DNA of 64,000 bases from Candidatus Sumerlaeota bacterium. GTDB lineage: Bacteria > Sumerlaeota > Sumerlaeia > SLMS01 > JAHLLQ01. Below the pieces are notes generated by a model. It searched no databases. It saw only the letters and a list, made by a program, of their open reading frames with translations, and was not told the origin of the DNA. Positions 55,711 through 64,000 of the stretch are shown here, in pieces. The first letter of the stretch is position 1; each line of letters starts with the position of its first letter. The stretch lies in contig JASGMJ010000024.1 in assembly GCA_030156535.1 (NCBI GenBank), positions 1 to 64,000 of the forward strand, written 5' to 3'. Position numbers and translations under genes: made by a program.

Positions 55711-55800
55711 AGTCCCGCAGGGACGAATGATCGTAGCCCAGCACTTCAGTGCTGGGAGCCCGCGAACACCAAAAGGCCGGAGTCCCGCAGGGACGACTGA
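55711..55800. repeat. Direct repeat AGTCCCGCAGGGACGA around a CCCAGCACTTCAGTGCTGGG hairpin
   Basis: AGTCCCGCAGGGACGAATGA (55711-55730) recurs as AGTCCCGCAGGGACGACTGA (55781-55800); each is itself a small palindrome (GTCCC/GGGAC). Between them is a perfect 8-base hairpin (55737-55756). Degenerate relatives of the hairpin occur at 137-150 and 199-217. The whole stretch 55443-55886 has no supportable gene. Confidence 0.75.
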
Positions 55801-55886
55801 ACGATGGATGTCAAAGCCTCAGAGAACGCCCCGTGCTACCCTTTCCAACAACTCTATTGGTATCCCGAAGGAATTAAGAGGTCGCC

Positions 55887-57860
55887 TTGGAAAAAGTCTC
55901 GTGTCACGGTTCTTGCAACAAAGTGCCTGGGAAAGCACGAGCCGCCATGAGTATCGCCTCTGTATCGAAGTTCACCGCCCGTCCGCTCTGGCAACGCCAG
56001 CTTGGCATGGCAGGGCTGTGCCTGGTGGCGCTCGTTGTTGCGTGGTTCGTCGAGCGGTTTTCCCCGGGCGCCGCGTGGGTGCTCTACGGCATCAGTATCC
56101 TCGCTGGGATTCGCTACCCGTTGGAGGAAACGCTGGAGAGTCTGCGCGAGCTGACGCTCGACGTGGATTTCCTGATGCTGCTCGTTGCGGCGGGCGCCAT
56201 TGTTCTCGGTCATCCGGACGAAGGGGCGTTCCTGCTGTTTCTCTTCACGGGCAGCCGCGGCATGGAGTCGTTCGCCGAGGCGCGCACGAAGTCGGCGCTG
56301 GAGGCGCTGACCCACGACTTCCCCGAAATGGCCGTGCGCATCGAGGACGGCGTGGAGCGCGACGTTCCCGTCGAGAGTCTGGTGGCGGGCGATCTGCTCG
56401 TGATCCGCCCGGGCGCGACGTTTCCCGTCGATTGCAGTGTGACGCAGGGACGGAGCACGGCAGACCTCTCGGCGCTGACGGGCGAGTCGGAGGCGCTGAC
56501 CGTGGAATTGGGGACGGAGGTCGCCTCGGGTGCTGTCAACGGCATGGGGCTTCTGCGCGCCGAGGCCCTTCGCCCGGCGGGAGAGAGCGCGTACCAGAAA
56601 ATCATCCGCCTGATTCGTCAGGCTCCGGAACGCCGTTCCCCGGCGCAGGAGTTGAGCGACAAGGCGGGGCGCTGGTTCACCTGGGCGATCCTGACGGCCG
56701 CGGCCGGCGGATTCCTGTGGTGGTGGCGCGGGCAGGGACTGGACGCCACGGCGGCACTCTACCGCGCGATGGCGCTGCTTGTGGCCGGATCGCCCTGCGC
56801 GCTGGTGATTTCCATTCCAAGCGCCGTGCTCGCTGGCATCACGACGGGCGCGCGCCAGGGGATTCTCTTCCACGGTGGACGCGGCCTGATGAGCGCCGCA
56901 CTCGTTCGCACCATCGCGTTCGACAAGACGGGAACGCTGACGACGGGCGAACCGGCCGTCAGCAGCGTCGAAGGCGACGCATCGCCGCAATGGCTCGCCA
57001 TCGCCGCGCGTCTGGCGTCGGCATCGACGCATCCGGGATCGCGCGCCGTGCTGGCGTGGACGCGCACGCAGGGAATCGAGCCGGACGCCTCGGCCGTTGC
57101 AGACGTGCAGGAAGTCCCGGGCATCGGCGTCCGCGCGACGTTCGACAGCCAGGCCATTCAGCTCGGCCGCCCCGTGGAAGAAGCTCCGCGCGAGGACGAC
57201 AACGGCGCGTCCTTCGTCGCGCTCTCGGTGGCGGGCAGGACGGTGGCGCGCTTCCTCCTGCACGAGACGACGCGCTCCTCTGCCTCATGCCTGACGGCCG
57301 TGCTGCGCATCCGCGGCATTCGGCTGATGCTTCTCAGTGGCGACCGGCGCGAAGCCGCCGAACTCCTTGCCAGCAAGGTCGGCATCGCCGATGCGCGCGG
57401 AGGCCTGCGCCCCGAGGACAAGTACCGCCTCATCGAGGAGCAGGGGCGCCACGGCGCGGTGATGATGGTTGGGGACGGAGTCAACGACGCGCCCGCGCTG
57501 GCGCGTGCCGACGTGGGCGTTGCAATGGGGATGCGCGGCAGCGCCGCGGCCCTCTCGGAGGCCGACATCGTTCTGGTGAACGACCGCCTGCTCGACCTCG
57601 CCGCCGCGCTCGACCTCAGCGCGCGCACGCGCCGCATCATTCACCAGAACATGACCATCGCCATCGGCGCGGCGTCGGTTCTCGTGGCGTTCGCGCTGGC
57701 CGGAAAACTGCCGCTGGCGCTTGGCGTTCTCGGACACGAGGGCGGCACCGTGCTCGTGGTGCTCAACAGCCTGCGCCTGCTCTCGTTCCGCCCAGCGCGC
57801 GCGTACCCGCCACACGACGCCGCGCCCCAGTTTGCCGGAAACGCACTCGCCGAAGAGTGA
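55887..57860 (+). CDS. P1B-4-type heavy-metal ATPase (Co/Zn/Cd efflux, CtpD/CzcP/CoaT-like)
   Basis: A 657-residue metal pump. Motifs in order: STADLSALTGESEAL (A domain), GSPCALVIS (metal site, SPC), DKTGTLTTGEP (phosphorylated Asp), and GDGVNDAPALARADVG. The last helix has HEGGTVLVVLNSLRLL, the P1B-4 signature. That subclass carries Co, Zn or Cd out of the cell and needs fewer transmembrane helices (six), as here. The TTG start at 55887 has AAGAGGT five bases upstream and adds CHGSC to the N-terminus, a possible metal-binding site; ATG 55947 is the alternative. No HMA domain is present. Confidence 0.9.
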   Translation: MEKVSCHGSCNKVPGKARAAMSIASVSKFTARPLWQRQLGMAGLCLVALVVAWFVERFSPGAAWVLYGISILAGIRYPLEETLESLRELTLDVDFLMLLVAAGAIVLGHPDEGAFLLFLFTGSRGMESFAEARTKSALEALTHDFPEMAVRIEDGVERDVPVESLVAGDLLVIRPGATFPVDCSVTQGRSTADLSALTGESEALTVELGTEVASGAVNGMGLLRAEALRPAGESAYQKIIRLIRQAPERRSPAQELSDKAGRWFTWAILTAAAGGFLWWWRGQGLDATAALYRAMALLVAGSPCALVISIPSAVLAGITTGARQGILFHGGRGLMSAALVRTIAFDKTGTLTTGEPAVSSVEGDASPQWLAIAARLASASTHPGSRAVLAWTRTQGIEPDASAVADVQEVPGIGVRATFDSQAIQLGRPVEEAPREDDNGASFVALSVAGRTVARFLLHETTRSSASCLTAVLRIRGIRLMLLSGDRREAAELLASKVGIADARGGLRPEDKYRLIEEQGRHGAVMMVGDGVNDAPALARADVGVAMGMRGSAAALSEADIVLVNDRLLDLAAALDLSARTRRIIHQNMTIAIGAASVLVAFALAGKLPLALGVLGHEGGTVLVVLNSLRLLSFRPARAYPPHDAAPQFAGNALAEE

Positions 57861-57869
57861 ACGCGTGCC

Positions 57870-58592
57870 TCAGCGCGTGCGCGCTTCCGCCTCGATGGCG
57901 CGCGGAAACAGAATGCTGTTCTCCTTGTGGACGTGCACGTGCATGTCGGCCTCGAGAGCCGCAAGCGACGCATAGAGAACGCGCCACGTGTTGCAGGCAT
58001 GGTCGGGCGGCACGTAGCCGTTGGAAAGTTCGCGGAACTTTTCGAGCGCGTTGCCCGCATCGTCATGCTCGGTTTCCATGCAGTGAATCGGCTGGGCAAT
58101 CGACGCACCGGGAGCGAACGCATCGTTCGTCCTGCCGCTCTCGATCAGGCGAATCCACGGAAAGAGAATGCGCTCCTCCTTGAGGGCGTGCTCTTCCAGT
58201 TCGGCGCGGAACTCACCGAAAATGCCCTGCATTTCCACGAGCTCGGGGTTGTTCGTCCCATGGACGCGGGCGGCCTTCTCCAGCAGCATCGCGATGCGCG
58301 GGAGTTCCTCGGTCAGGTAGGCGTGATGCGTCGTCACGATGTTGTCGATCAGCGCATTCAGCGGCGCGGTGGTCCAATCGGCGCTGCCCGTGCTGTTGGC
58401 GCGCGCATCGCACTCCGCCAACTCTTCGAGCACGGTCTGGAGCTCGACACCACGGCGCTGGCACGCCTCCTCAAGAGGCAGCTTGCCCCCGCAGCAGTAA
58501 TCAATGCGATGGTTCTCAAAGACTTTGGCGCGCGGGGAATGCTCGGCGACGAGGGCGCCGACGGTTTGTTGCGGGGAAACGAGAGTGGTCAT
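57870..58592 (-). CDS. RIC family iron-sulfur cluster repair di-iron protein (YtfE/ScdA)
   Basis: A 240-residue protein. The N-terminal DUF542 part has FENHRIDYCCGGKLPLEEAC (about 26-45). Hemerythrin-like helices follow, with TTHHAYLTEELP, EEHALKEERILFPW, METEHDDAGNALEKF and MHVHVHKENSILFP, giving the His and Glu ligands of the di-iron site. RIC proteins repair iron-sulfur clusters after nitric oxide or oxidative stress. The ATG has GGAGGTG upstream. It is divergent from an Rrf2 regulator; both have a copy of the same 14-base sequence in front. Confidence 0.95.
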   Translation of the reverse strand: MTTLVSPQQTVGALVAEHSPRAKVFENHRIDYCCGGKLPLEEACQRRGVELQTVLEELAECDARANSTGSADWTTAPLNALIDNIVTTHHAYLTEELPRIAMLLEKAARVHGTNNPELVEMQGIFGEFRAELEEHALKEERILFPWIRLIESGRTNDAFAPGASIAQPIHCMETEHDDAGNALEKFRELSNGYVPPDHACNTWRVLYASLAALEADMHVHVHKENSILFPRAIEAEARTR

Positions 58593-58627
58593 TGAAAAAC
58601 ACCTCCGGAGACATAAGGCACTAAATG

Positions 58628-58641
58628 GGTCCAGTTATCCA
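58628..58641. promoter_or_regulatory. Putative Rrf2 operator, copy 1 (in front of the RIC gene)
   Basis: GGTCCAGTTATCCA, 36 bases upstream of the RIC start codon. It matches 58718-58731 at 13 of 14 positions, 90 bases apart in the same orientation. Being in the promoter region of a divergent pair, one gene of which encodes an Rrf2 protein, makes it a likely binding site. Confidence 0.55.
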
Positions 58642-58717
58642 CTTGACGGACGCACGACACCGGGAGACGGTTCCCCGTGCCGCGTCCCAAGGATGCCCAT
58701 TCGATTGTGGATGTCAA

Positions 58718-58731
58718 GGTCCATTTATCCA
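58718..58731. promoter_or_regulatory. Putative Rrf2 operator, copy 2 (in front of the rrf2 gene)
   Basis: GGTCCATTTATCCA, followed by AATTTAGAAA, 68 bases upstream of the rrf2 start. See copy 1. Both are preceded or followed by a CTTGAC/GTCAAG word. Confidence 0.55.
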
Positions 58732-58798
58732 AATTTAGAAACACCCGGGGGAAAGTGCGCCGCAAGGCACCCCGGATTCGACGAAAGCGAAACCACCA

Positions 58799-59257
58799 AT
58801 GATCTCAACAACGGGTGAATACGCCCTCAGAGCGGCCGTCTATCTGGCCCAACATTATGATGCCCCACAGACTACCGCGCAGATTGCCGAGGGCACCCGC
58901 GTCCCCCAGGGCTACCTCTCCAAAATCCTCCAGGCCATGGTACGGCGCGACCTGGTGACGTCCCAGCGCGGGCTCGGCGGCGGCTTTGTCCTCATCCGCG
59001 AGCCGCGCGAGGTCACCGTCCTCGAAGTCCTCGCCTCCGTCGATGCCGCCCCCGAGCGCATCCGCAAGTGCCCGCTGGGTCTTGAAGGCCATACCAAGCT
59101 TTGCCCGGTGCATCGCCTGGTCGACGAGGCCATTGCCCACGCCGAGACCGCCTTCGAGTCGGCGGATCTGGAATCGCTCTCGCGCAGCACCCGGGGGGTC
59201 CGGGCCCTGTGCGAGGAGAGCGGACCCAAGCAGCGCCGCGCCACCACCACCTCCTGA
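58799..59257 (+). CDS. Rrf2-family transcriptional regulator
   Basis: A 152-residue DNA-binding protein. The winged helix is in residues 1-70: STTGEYALRAAVYLAQHYDA, IAEGTRVPQGYLSKILQAMV and RGLGGGFVLIREPREVT. After the dimerisation helix come cysteines in RKCPLGLEGHTKLCPVH and a third in RALCEES. Members with three cysteines (IscR, NsrR, RirA) sense cluster state, nitric oxide or iron. The spacing here differs from NsrR and IscR, so the ligand set is uncertain. The gene is divergent from the RIC repair gene, which it probably controls. Confidence 0.9.
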   Translation: MISTTGEYALRAAVYLAQHYDAPQTTAQIAEGTRVPQGYLSKILQAMVRRDLVTSQRGLGGGFVLIREPREVTVLEVLASVDAAPERIRKCPLGLEGHTKLCPVHRLVDEAIAHAETAFESADLESLSRSTRGVRALCEESGPKQRRATTTS

Positions 59258-59318
59258 AAGAAAACCACGCCGCCACGTTCGGTTTTCCTTGCCCGGCCAT
59301 TCAGGATATAACAGTCCA

Positions 59319-59324
59319 TATAAT
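59319..59324 (+). promoter_or_regulatory. -10-like TATAAT before the DUF7009-like gene
   Basis: TATAAT lies 32 bases before the start codon in an AT-rich patch (GATATAACAGTCCATATAAT) that contrasts with the surrounding GC content. No good -35 box is at the right distance. Confidence 0.35.
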
Positions 59325-59356
59325 CAGAATACAAAAACAAGGTCTCCGTCCCCTTC

Positions 59357-59782
59357 ATGAAAATCCGTATCCAGGACAATTCGGTCCGCTTTCGCCTCAC
59401 GCTCAGGGAGGTCGAAACCCTTGAAAAGGAGGGGCGGATCGAGCGCGTGACACGCGTCCTCAATGCGGACGGCCCGGCGGGCGTCTTTCGCTACGCCATT
59501 GTCGCCGTCCCTTCCGCCGCGGAGAGCACGCTGGAACTCGACGGCGCTTCCATTGAGTTCCGTCTCGCTCCGGCCGACCTCGCCGTGCTGCTCGATCCCA
59601 CCCAGGAGGGCGTCTACCTGCGGCGCGAATGGAGCGGCAGGGACGGGGAAACGCAGCGTTTCATGGCCTTCGCCGAGAAGGACCGTCCGGGCTCGACGTG
59701 CGTAAAGCCCGAGGCGTGGATTTACGACGCGCAACCGGGCCACCCCCCGGAGACCCGTCCGATTCCGGGCCGCAATGCCTGA
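59357..59782 (+). CDS. DUF7009-like small protein
   Basis: A 141-residue protein beginning MKIRIQDNSVRFRLTLREVE, a start shared by the DUF7009 family of short, uncharacterised beta-rich proteins. It also has FRYAIVAVPSAAESTLELDG and a C-terminus with EKDRPGSTCVKPEAWI. No function is known. It sits between the rrf2 gene and the nitrate-reductase-like cluster. Its association with redox genes may be meaningful or chance. Confidence 0.75.
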   Translation: MKIRIQDNSVRFRLTLREVETLEKEGRIERVTRVLNADGPAGVFRYAIVAVPSAAESTLELDGASIEFRLAPADLAVLLDPTQEGVYLRREWSGRDGETQRFMAFAEKDRPGSTCVKPEAWIYDAQPGHPPETRPIPGRNA

Positions 59783-59820
59783 GCCGCAATGCCTGAGCCG
59801 CGTGCAGGGAGCACGAAATC

Positions 59821-60903
59821 ATGAGCGTTTCGAGCATGGTGCAACATTTCGTCCGTCAGCTTCATTGGGGAGCGGTGCGCAACGCCCTCGTGGCATCGGT
59901 GCTGCTGGCGGTGGCGATCGTCGTCGGCAGCCGCAACCTGCATGACTTCGACGCGGCGCTGGCGGGCTACACATTCGCAACGCTGTTCGCGACGTTCGGC
60001 ATCGTATATCGTTATTCCGTGTGGCTGACCAAGCCGGCGACGCGCCGGTTCTGGCGGCGCGGTTGGCAGATGTGTTTCTCGCCGGCGTTGTGGCGTGGCC
60101 TGCGTTCGCCGCGCATTCTGGCGGGCGCGGTGCTCTCGCGCCTCGTCATCCAGGACTTCGTCTGGCGGCGCGGCGCGTGGCGCTGGATGGGGCACATGCT
60201 GATTGCGGGCGGGTGCGTACTGGCCGCGGCGATCACGTTTCCGCTCGTGTTCGGATGGATTCATTTCGAGCAGGGCGCAATGGGGCCGGACGCGACGTAC
60301 ATCGTGTGGTTTTTCGGTTTCCCGGTGCATGAGCTTCCGCTGGAGGGCATCCCGAGCTGGTTCGTCTTTCACGGCCTGATCGTCGCGAGCTTTCTCGTGA
60401 TTCCGGGCGTGATGATCGCGATGTACCGGCGCATGACAGACCACGGGGCCGTGGCGGTGCAGCGCTTCTCGCGCGACCTGATGCCGCTGATCCTGCTCTT
60501 CTCCGTCGCGCTCAGCGGGCTGCTGCTCTGGATCAGCTACGAGTTTCTCGAAGGCTACTTCTACAGCGTGCTCGCACAGTTCCACGCGTTCACGGTGATC
60601 GGCACGCTAATCTCGCTCCCGTTCGGCAAGTTGTTCCACATCTTCCAGCGCCCGGCGACGCTCGGCGTTGCGTACTACAAGTCGCCGCTGGCCGGGCACG
60701 AGCAGTTGGCGTGCCCCGTCACGGGCGAGGCCTTCGCGCCAGCCCTTCAGACCGATGATCTGAACGAAACGCTTCGCGAGATGGAATTCGATTTCACGGC
60801 GGAGGGCAATGAAGCGCCGACGTGGAACGAGGTCTCTCCCAAAGGGCGCCGGATGCTGATCGGCCGCGCCCACTCCCGCGCCCGCGAGGGCAGGTTCTCC
60901 TGA
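59821..60903 (+). CDS. NarI-like cytochrome b membrane subunit
   Basis: A 360-residue protein with about seven transmembrane helices (22-40, 49-65, 124-150, 160-172, 185-206, 228-245 and 258-276) and a soluble C-terminal tail of about 75 residues. Histidines positioned to bind heme b are in WMGHMLIAGG, FPVHELPLEG, WFVFHGLIV, QFHAFTVIG and GKLFHIFQRP; the last resembles NarI/DsrM-type subunits. It likely carries electrons from the quinol pool to the next gene's enzyme. Nine bases separate it from that gene, so they form one operon. Confidence 0.75.
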   Translation: MSVSSMVQHFVRQLHWGAVRNALVASVLLAVAIVVGSRNLHDFDAALAGYTFATLFATFGIVYRYSVWLTKPATRRFWRRGWQMCFSPALWRGLRSPRILAGAVLSRLVIQDFVWRRGAWRWMGHMLIAGGCVLAAAITFPLVFGWIHFEQGAMGPDATYIVWFFGFPVHELPLEGIPSWFVFHGLIVASFLVIPGVMIAMYRRMTDHGAVAVQRFSRDLMPLILLFSVALSGLLLWISYEFLEGYFYSVLAQFHAFTVIGTLISLPFGKLFHIFQRPATLGVAYYKSPLAGHEQLACPVTGEAFAPALQTDDLNETLREMEFDFTAEGNEAPTWNEVSPKGRRMLIGRAHSRAREGRFS

Positions 60904-60912
60904 GAGGAAGCC

Positions 60913-63138
60913 ATGGCAAACCCATCAACGACGCAGGACGAATACATCGCGCGCTACGGCCCCCACGTGTCCGACACACCCGTCAGTGGCTGGACGGCCG
61001 ACATGGTGCCCGACGAACTGGTGAAGACGCACTGCTGCTTCTGCGGAATGCAGTGCGGCATCCAGTTGGCCGTGAAGGACAACAAGGTCGTCGGCTTCGA
61101 GCCCTGGGAGGAGTTCCCCTTCAACGAAGGGCGGCTGTGCCCAAAAGGCGTGAAGCGCTACATGCAAACACACCACCCCGACCGCCTGACCGATCCCCTG
61201 ATCCGCACGGAGAACGGATTCCGAAAGGCGACGTGGGACGAGGCGCTCTCCCTTGTTGTTTCGCGAATTAAGGATATACAGGCCCGGAAGGGCAATAATG
61301 CCTTCGCAATGATGAGCGGCGTGTCGCTCAGCAACGAGAAGAGCTACCTCGTCGGCAAGTTCGCGCGTCTGGCACTGCGCACCGCCAACCTCGATTACAA
61401 CGGCCGCTTCTGCATGGTCTCGGCCGGCGGCGGAAACAAGAAGGCGTTCGGCATCGACCGCACGGCGAACTCCTGGGAGGACATCCCCAAGGCAAAGGTC
61501 ATCTTCCTTTCCGGCACGAACGTCAGCGAATGCTTCCCCACGCTGACCCACTACATCTGGCAGGCGCGCGACAACGGCGCCCAACTCATCGTCGTCGATC
61601 CGCGCGTCACGCCGATCGCGCGCACCGCCGAATACCACCTCGCCGTCCGCCCCGGCACGGACAGCGCCCTCAACCAGGCGCTGCTCCACGAACTGGTGCG
61701 CAACGACTGGATCGACCACAAGTTCGTGACGGAGAACTGCAAGGGGTGGGAGGAGCTGAAGGAATCCGTGCGCGAATGCACGCCGGAGTGGGCGGGCGCG
61801 ATCTGTGGCGTCGAGCCCGCGCTGATCCGCCGCGTGGCGGAGGTGTGGGGCACGGCGCCGACGAGTTTCCTGATGCACGCACGCGGCATCGAGCAGCACA
61901 CCAAGGGCGTCGAGAACGTTCTGGGGCTGATCAACCTCGTGCTGGCCACCGGGCGCATCGGCCGCGAGGGATGCGGCTATGGCACGATCACGGGCCAGGG
62001 CAACGGGCAGGGTGGACGCGAGCACGGGCACAAGTGCGACCAGTTGCCCGGCAATCGCGACATCGAGAACCCCGAGCATCGCGCGCACATCTGCAAGGTC
62101 TGGGGAATCACCGACGACGAACTCCCCCACAAGGGAAAGACGGCCGTCGAGATTTTCGAAGCCATCCACGAAGGCGAAATCGCGGGACTCATCAACATCT
62201 GCTGCAACCCGCTCGTCAGCCATCCCGACACGAACTACGTGCGCGAAGCCGTCGGGAAGATGGAGTTCTTCTGCGTCATCGACTTTTTCATGAGCGAGAC
62301 GGCGCGCTATGCCGACGTGATCCTCCCCGGCTCGCTGCACGAGGAGGAGGAAGGCACTTCCACGACGGCCGAAGCACGCGTCGTCCGCATCCGCGCGGCC
62401 GTCACTCCCCCCGCGAATGCGCGCACGGACACGGAAATCCTGCTGGAGATCGCGCGGCGGCTCGACGCCGAAGACAAGTTCACCTACGCGGACAACCGGG
62501 CGATCTTCGAGGAACTCCGCGCCGCCAGCAAGGGCGGCACCGCGGACTACGCCGGCATCACGTGGGAACGCATCGAGAAGGAGATGGGCGTCTTCTGGCC
62601 ATGCCCCGAGATCGGACACCCCGGCACGCGCCGCCTGTTCGAGAACGGACGCAGCTACCACCCCGACGGCAAGTTTCATCTGCATCCGACGCCGTACCGC
62701 CCGAGCTTTGAAGTGCCCGACGCCGAGTACCCACTCTACTACACGACGGGGCGCAGCGTTTACCACTACCTGAGCGGCACGCAGACGCGGCGCATCAAGT
62801 TCCTGGTCGAGAAGTGTCCCGGGCCGGTATGCGAGATGCACCCGATGCTCGCGGAAAAGCTGGGCTTCAAGGAACGCCAGATCGTGACGCTCGAAACGCG
62901 CCGCGGCAGCATCACCGTTCCGCTGCGCGTCACCGAAGGCATCCGGCCGGACACCGTCTTCGTGCCGTACCACTGGGCCGAACGCCTTGCCGCGAATCAA
63001 CTCACGGTGCGCGCACTCGATCCGATCAGCAAGATGCCCGAGTTCAAGGTCGCCGCCTGCCGCGTGCGCGCCGCCAACAAAGAGGAAGCCGACCGCCTGC
63101 GCGCCGAGTGGAAGACCCTCATCCAGGAGGCTTCCTGA
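60913..63138 (+). CDS. Molybdopterin oxidoreductase, nitrate-reductase-like (NasA/NarB/NapA type)
   Basis: A 741-residue bis-MGD molybdoenzyme. The [4Fe-4S] site is C41-x2-C44-x3-C48-x27-C76 (CCFCGMQC ... GRLCPKG). The probable molybdenum ligand is C167 in [20 protein letters not shown], an arrangement close to assimilatory nitrate reductase. Later motifs include [40 protein letters not shown] and [13 protein letters not shown]. No Tat signal is present, so the protein faces the cytoplasm or is exported with a partner. Nitrate reduction is the best guess; formate dehydrogenases differ in active-site context. RBS AGAGGAAG precedes the ATG. Confidence 0.88.
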   Translation: MANPSTTQDEYIARYGPHVSDTPVSGWTADMVPDELVKTHCCFCGMQCGIQLAVKDNKVVGFEPWEEFPFNEGRLCPKGVKRYMQTHHPDRLTDPLIRTENGFRKATWDEALSLVVSRIKDIQARKGNNAFAMMSGVSLSNEKSYLVGKFARLALRTANLDYNGRFCMVSAGGGNKKAFGIDRTANSWEDIPKAKVIFLSGTNVSECFPTLTHYIWQARDNGAQLIVVDPRVTPIARTAEYHLAVRPGTDSALNQALLHELVRNDWIDHKFVTENCKGWEELKESVRECTPEWAGAICGVEPALIRRVAEVWGTAPTSFLMHARGIEQHTKGVENVLGLINLVLATGRIGREGCGYGTITGQGNGQGGREHGHKCDQLPGNRDIENPEHRAHICKVWGITDDELPHKGKTAVEIFEAIHEGEIAGLINICCNPLVSHPDTNYVREAVGKMEFFCVIDFFMSETARYADVILPGSLHEEEEGTSTTAEARVVRIRAAVTPPANARTDTEILLEIARRLDAEDKFTYADNRAIFEELRAASKGGTADYAGITWERIEKEMGVFWPCPEIGHPGTRRLFENGRSYHPDGKFHLHPTPYRPSFEVPDAEYPLYYTTGRSVYHYLSGTQTRRIKFLVEKCPGPVCEMHPMLAEKLGFKERQIVTLETRRGSITVPLRVTEGIRPDTVFVPYHWAERLAANQLTVRALDPISKMPEFKVAACRVRAANKEEADRLRAEWKTLIQEAS

Positions 63139-63857
63139 TGAGCAGTCCATTCAAGGAATTCTTCATCGACTTCCAGCGCTGCATCGGATGCGACGCCTGC
63201 GCCGCCGCGTGCTCGGAATGCAACACGCACCGCGGCGAGCCGATGATCCACGTCGACAAGACGGACCCCGGCCACAGCCCGCAAACGACGCCGATGGTCT
63301 GCATGCACTGCAAGGAACCGGCGTGCGCACTCTCCTGCCCGGCCGACGCCATCAAGATCGACGAGAACGGCATCGTGCACAGCAGCCTCAAGCCGCGCTG
63401 CATCGCCTGCCGCAACTGCGAACTCGCCTGCCCCTTCGGCGTCCCCAAGATCAGCGAGAACATCCAGCAGATGCAGAAGTGCGACATGTGCTTCGACCGC
63501 ACGAACGCGGGGAAGAAGCCGATGTGCGCGACGGTCTGCCCGACGGGTGCACTGTTCTACGGAACGCTCGACGAGATCCGCGCGCTGCGCCCGCAAAGCA
63601 AGCCGATCAACCGCTGGCGCTTCGGGCGCCAGACCGTCGAGACGCGCGTGTGGGTCATGGTGCCGACCGATGTGGATGAAATGGTGGTGGACTGGCCCGA
63701 GCTCATGGCCGGCGCGGAAGGCCCCGTCGATCTCGCGATGAAGCTGAAGGAACGCTTTCAGCTCGAAGGCATCATGGACCCCGAGAACCACGAGCCGTTG
63801 CCCGAGTCGCTGGGCAGCGAAACGACGACCTCACCCGGAGAGGCGGAATTCCTGTGA
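63138..63857 (+). CDS. Four-cluster ferredoxin-type electron-transfer subunit (NrfC/NarH-like)
   Basis: A 239-residue protein with four [4Fe-4S] motifs: [15 protein letters not shown] (15-29), [28 protein letters not shown] and CDMCFD...CATVCPTGA. The order is that of DMSO-reductase-family electron-transfer subunits. It would move electrons between the Rieske/cytochrome b partners and the molybdoenzyme. AGGAGG precedes the start, which overlaps the previous stop (TGATG). Its own stop overlaps the GTG start of the next gene. Confidence 0.93.
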   Translation: MSSPFKEFFIDFQRCIGCDACAAACSECNTHRGEPMIHVDKTDPGHSPQTTPMVCMHCKEPACALSCPADAIKIDENGIVHSSLKPRCIACRNCELACPFGVPKISENIQQMQKCDMCFDRTNAGKKPMCATVCPTGALFYGTLDEIRALRPQSKPINRWRFGRQTVETRVWVMVPTDVDEMVVDWPELMAGAEGPVDLAMKLKERFQLEGIMDPENHEPLPESLGSETTTSPGEAEFL

Positions 63858-64000
63858 GCACGCAAAGCAAACCAATTCCGAAGTGGCGCGAAGACTTCCC
63901 CATCGAATCCGAGGGCGACGACTTCATCACACGCCGCGACTTTTTGCGCTTCCTGACGCTGGTGAGCGCCGGCCTCGCCGTGGGCAACGGCGCCGTTCTG
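63854..64000 (+). CDS. Rieske-type iron-sulfur protein, N-terminus (partial)
   Basis: Only the first 49 residues lie in the window. They read [20 protein letters not shown], then [20 protein letters not shown], a twin-arginine-like transmembrane anchor. N-termini of this form (KWREDFP plus RRDFxxFL) are typical of the Rieske [2Fe-2S] proteins that accompany nitrate-reductase-like molybdoenzymes; the cluster motifs are beyond the window end. The start is GTG 63854, overlapping the previous stop. Confidence 0.7.
   Translation, partial: MSTQSKPIPKWREDFPIESEGDDFITRRDFLRFLTLVSAGLAVGNGAVL

Noticed and set aside
55887..55947. CHGSC segment as a classical HMA metal-binding domain
   Set aside because: An HMA domain is about 65 residues with GMTCxxC. 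Only a short Cys/His cluster is present, and it depends on the TTG start.

Overview
The window is a GC-rich (roughly 65% by eye), densely coded bacterial chromosome segment with about 50 protein genes on both strands. I see no rRNA, tRNA, CRISPR array, transposase or phage gene. The mix points to an uncultured Gram-negative-type lineage in or near the PVC/FCB groups: a CarD/CdnL-type regulator, a type IV pilin-like protein with a long alpha-N segment, LamG and lamin-tail secreted proteins, a NamZ-type muramidase, a Rieske-linked molybdoenzyme cluster and a two-subunit NuoEF-like [FeFe]-hydrogenase. A Sumerlaeota/Hydrogenedentota/Planctomycetota-like assignment is my inference and is weak without a marker-gene tree.

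Layout. 1-488: dispersed hairpin repeats. 489-6814: ACT-domain regulator, secreted double-LamG protein, a Ski2-like helicase ending in an OmpR-type winged helix, a four-helix-bundle gene between inverted polypurine repeats, and a small hypothetical. 7053-12618: TrpB2, MscS, CoaBC, a two-domain esterase and a frameshifted small gene. 12621-20658: ABC ATPase plus HExxH membrane peptidase (minus), a GNAT-like protein, then a GntR-ABC-permease operon with a palindromic operator and a secreted protein. 20659-23302: long inverted repeat, acetyltransferase, second copy of the dispersed repeats, lamin-tail protein. 23482-32149: MalK-type ATPase, M48 lipoprotein peptidase, NamZ-like muramidase, CarD, YqeK-RsfS, metallophosphoesterase, MCE-domain protein and CBS protein. 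32268-37446: three-gene NAD-linked [FeFe]-hydrogenase, pilin and a small membrane protein. 38014-44025: complete Mrp antiporter operon with A and B fused. 44067-55442: ribosomal protein S1, MetH, a secreted hypothetical, SAM hydrolase, RibF and a GT39-type glycosyltransferase. 55887-59782: P1B-4 metal ATPase, RIC repair protein, Rrf2 regulator and a DUF7009-like protein. 59821-64000: a NarI-like, molybdopterin, [4Fe-4S] and Rieske gene set, cut by the window end.

How it fits together. The hydrogenase can link NAD(H) and ferredoxin-type electrons to hydrogen, and the divergently placed Mrp complex exchanges sodium for protons, so the two may be parts of one ion and redox economy. The RIC protein and its divergent Rrf2 regulator suggest a response to iron-sulfur damage (for example by nitric oxide) next to a nitrate-reductase-like cluster. 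MetH, SAM hydrolase and CoaBC are housekeeping metabolism. The secreted LamG, lamin-tail, esterase and muramidase proteins suggest a life on polymers or cell-wall debris.

The least ordinary items are the helicase with a transcription-factor-like C-terminus, the four-helix-bundle gene framed by inverted polypurine repeats, the pair of composite dispersed-repeat loci, the duplicated ABC permease, and the clean palindromes upstream of the gntR operon and metH.
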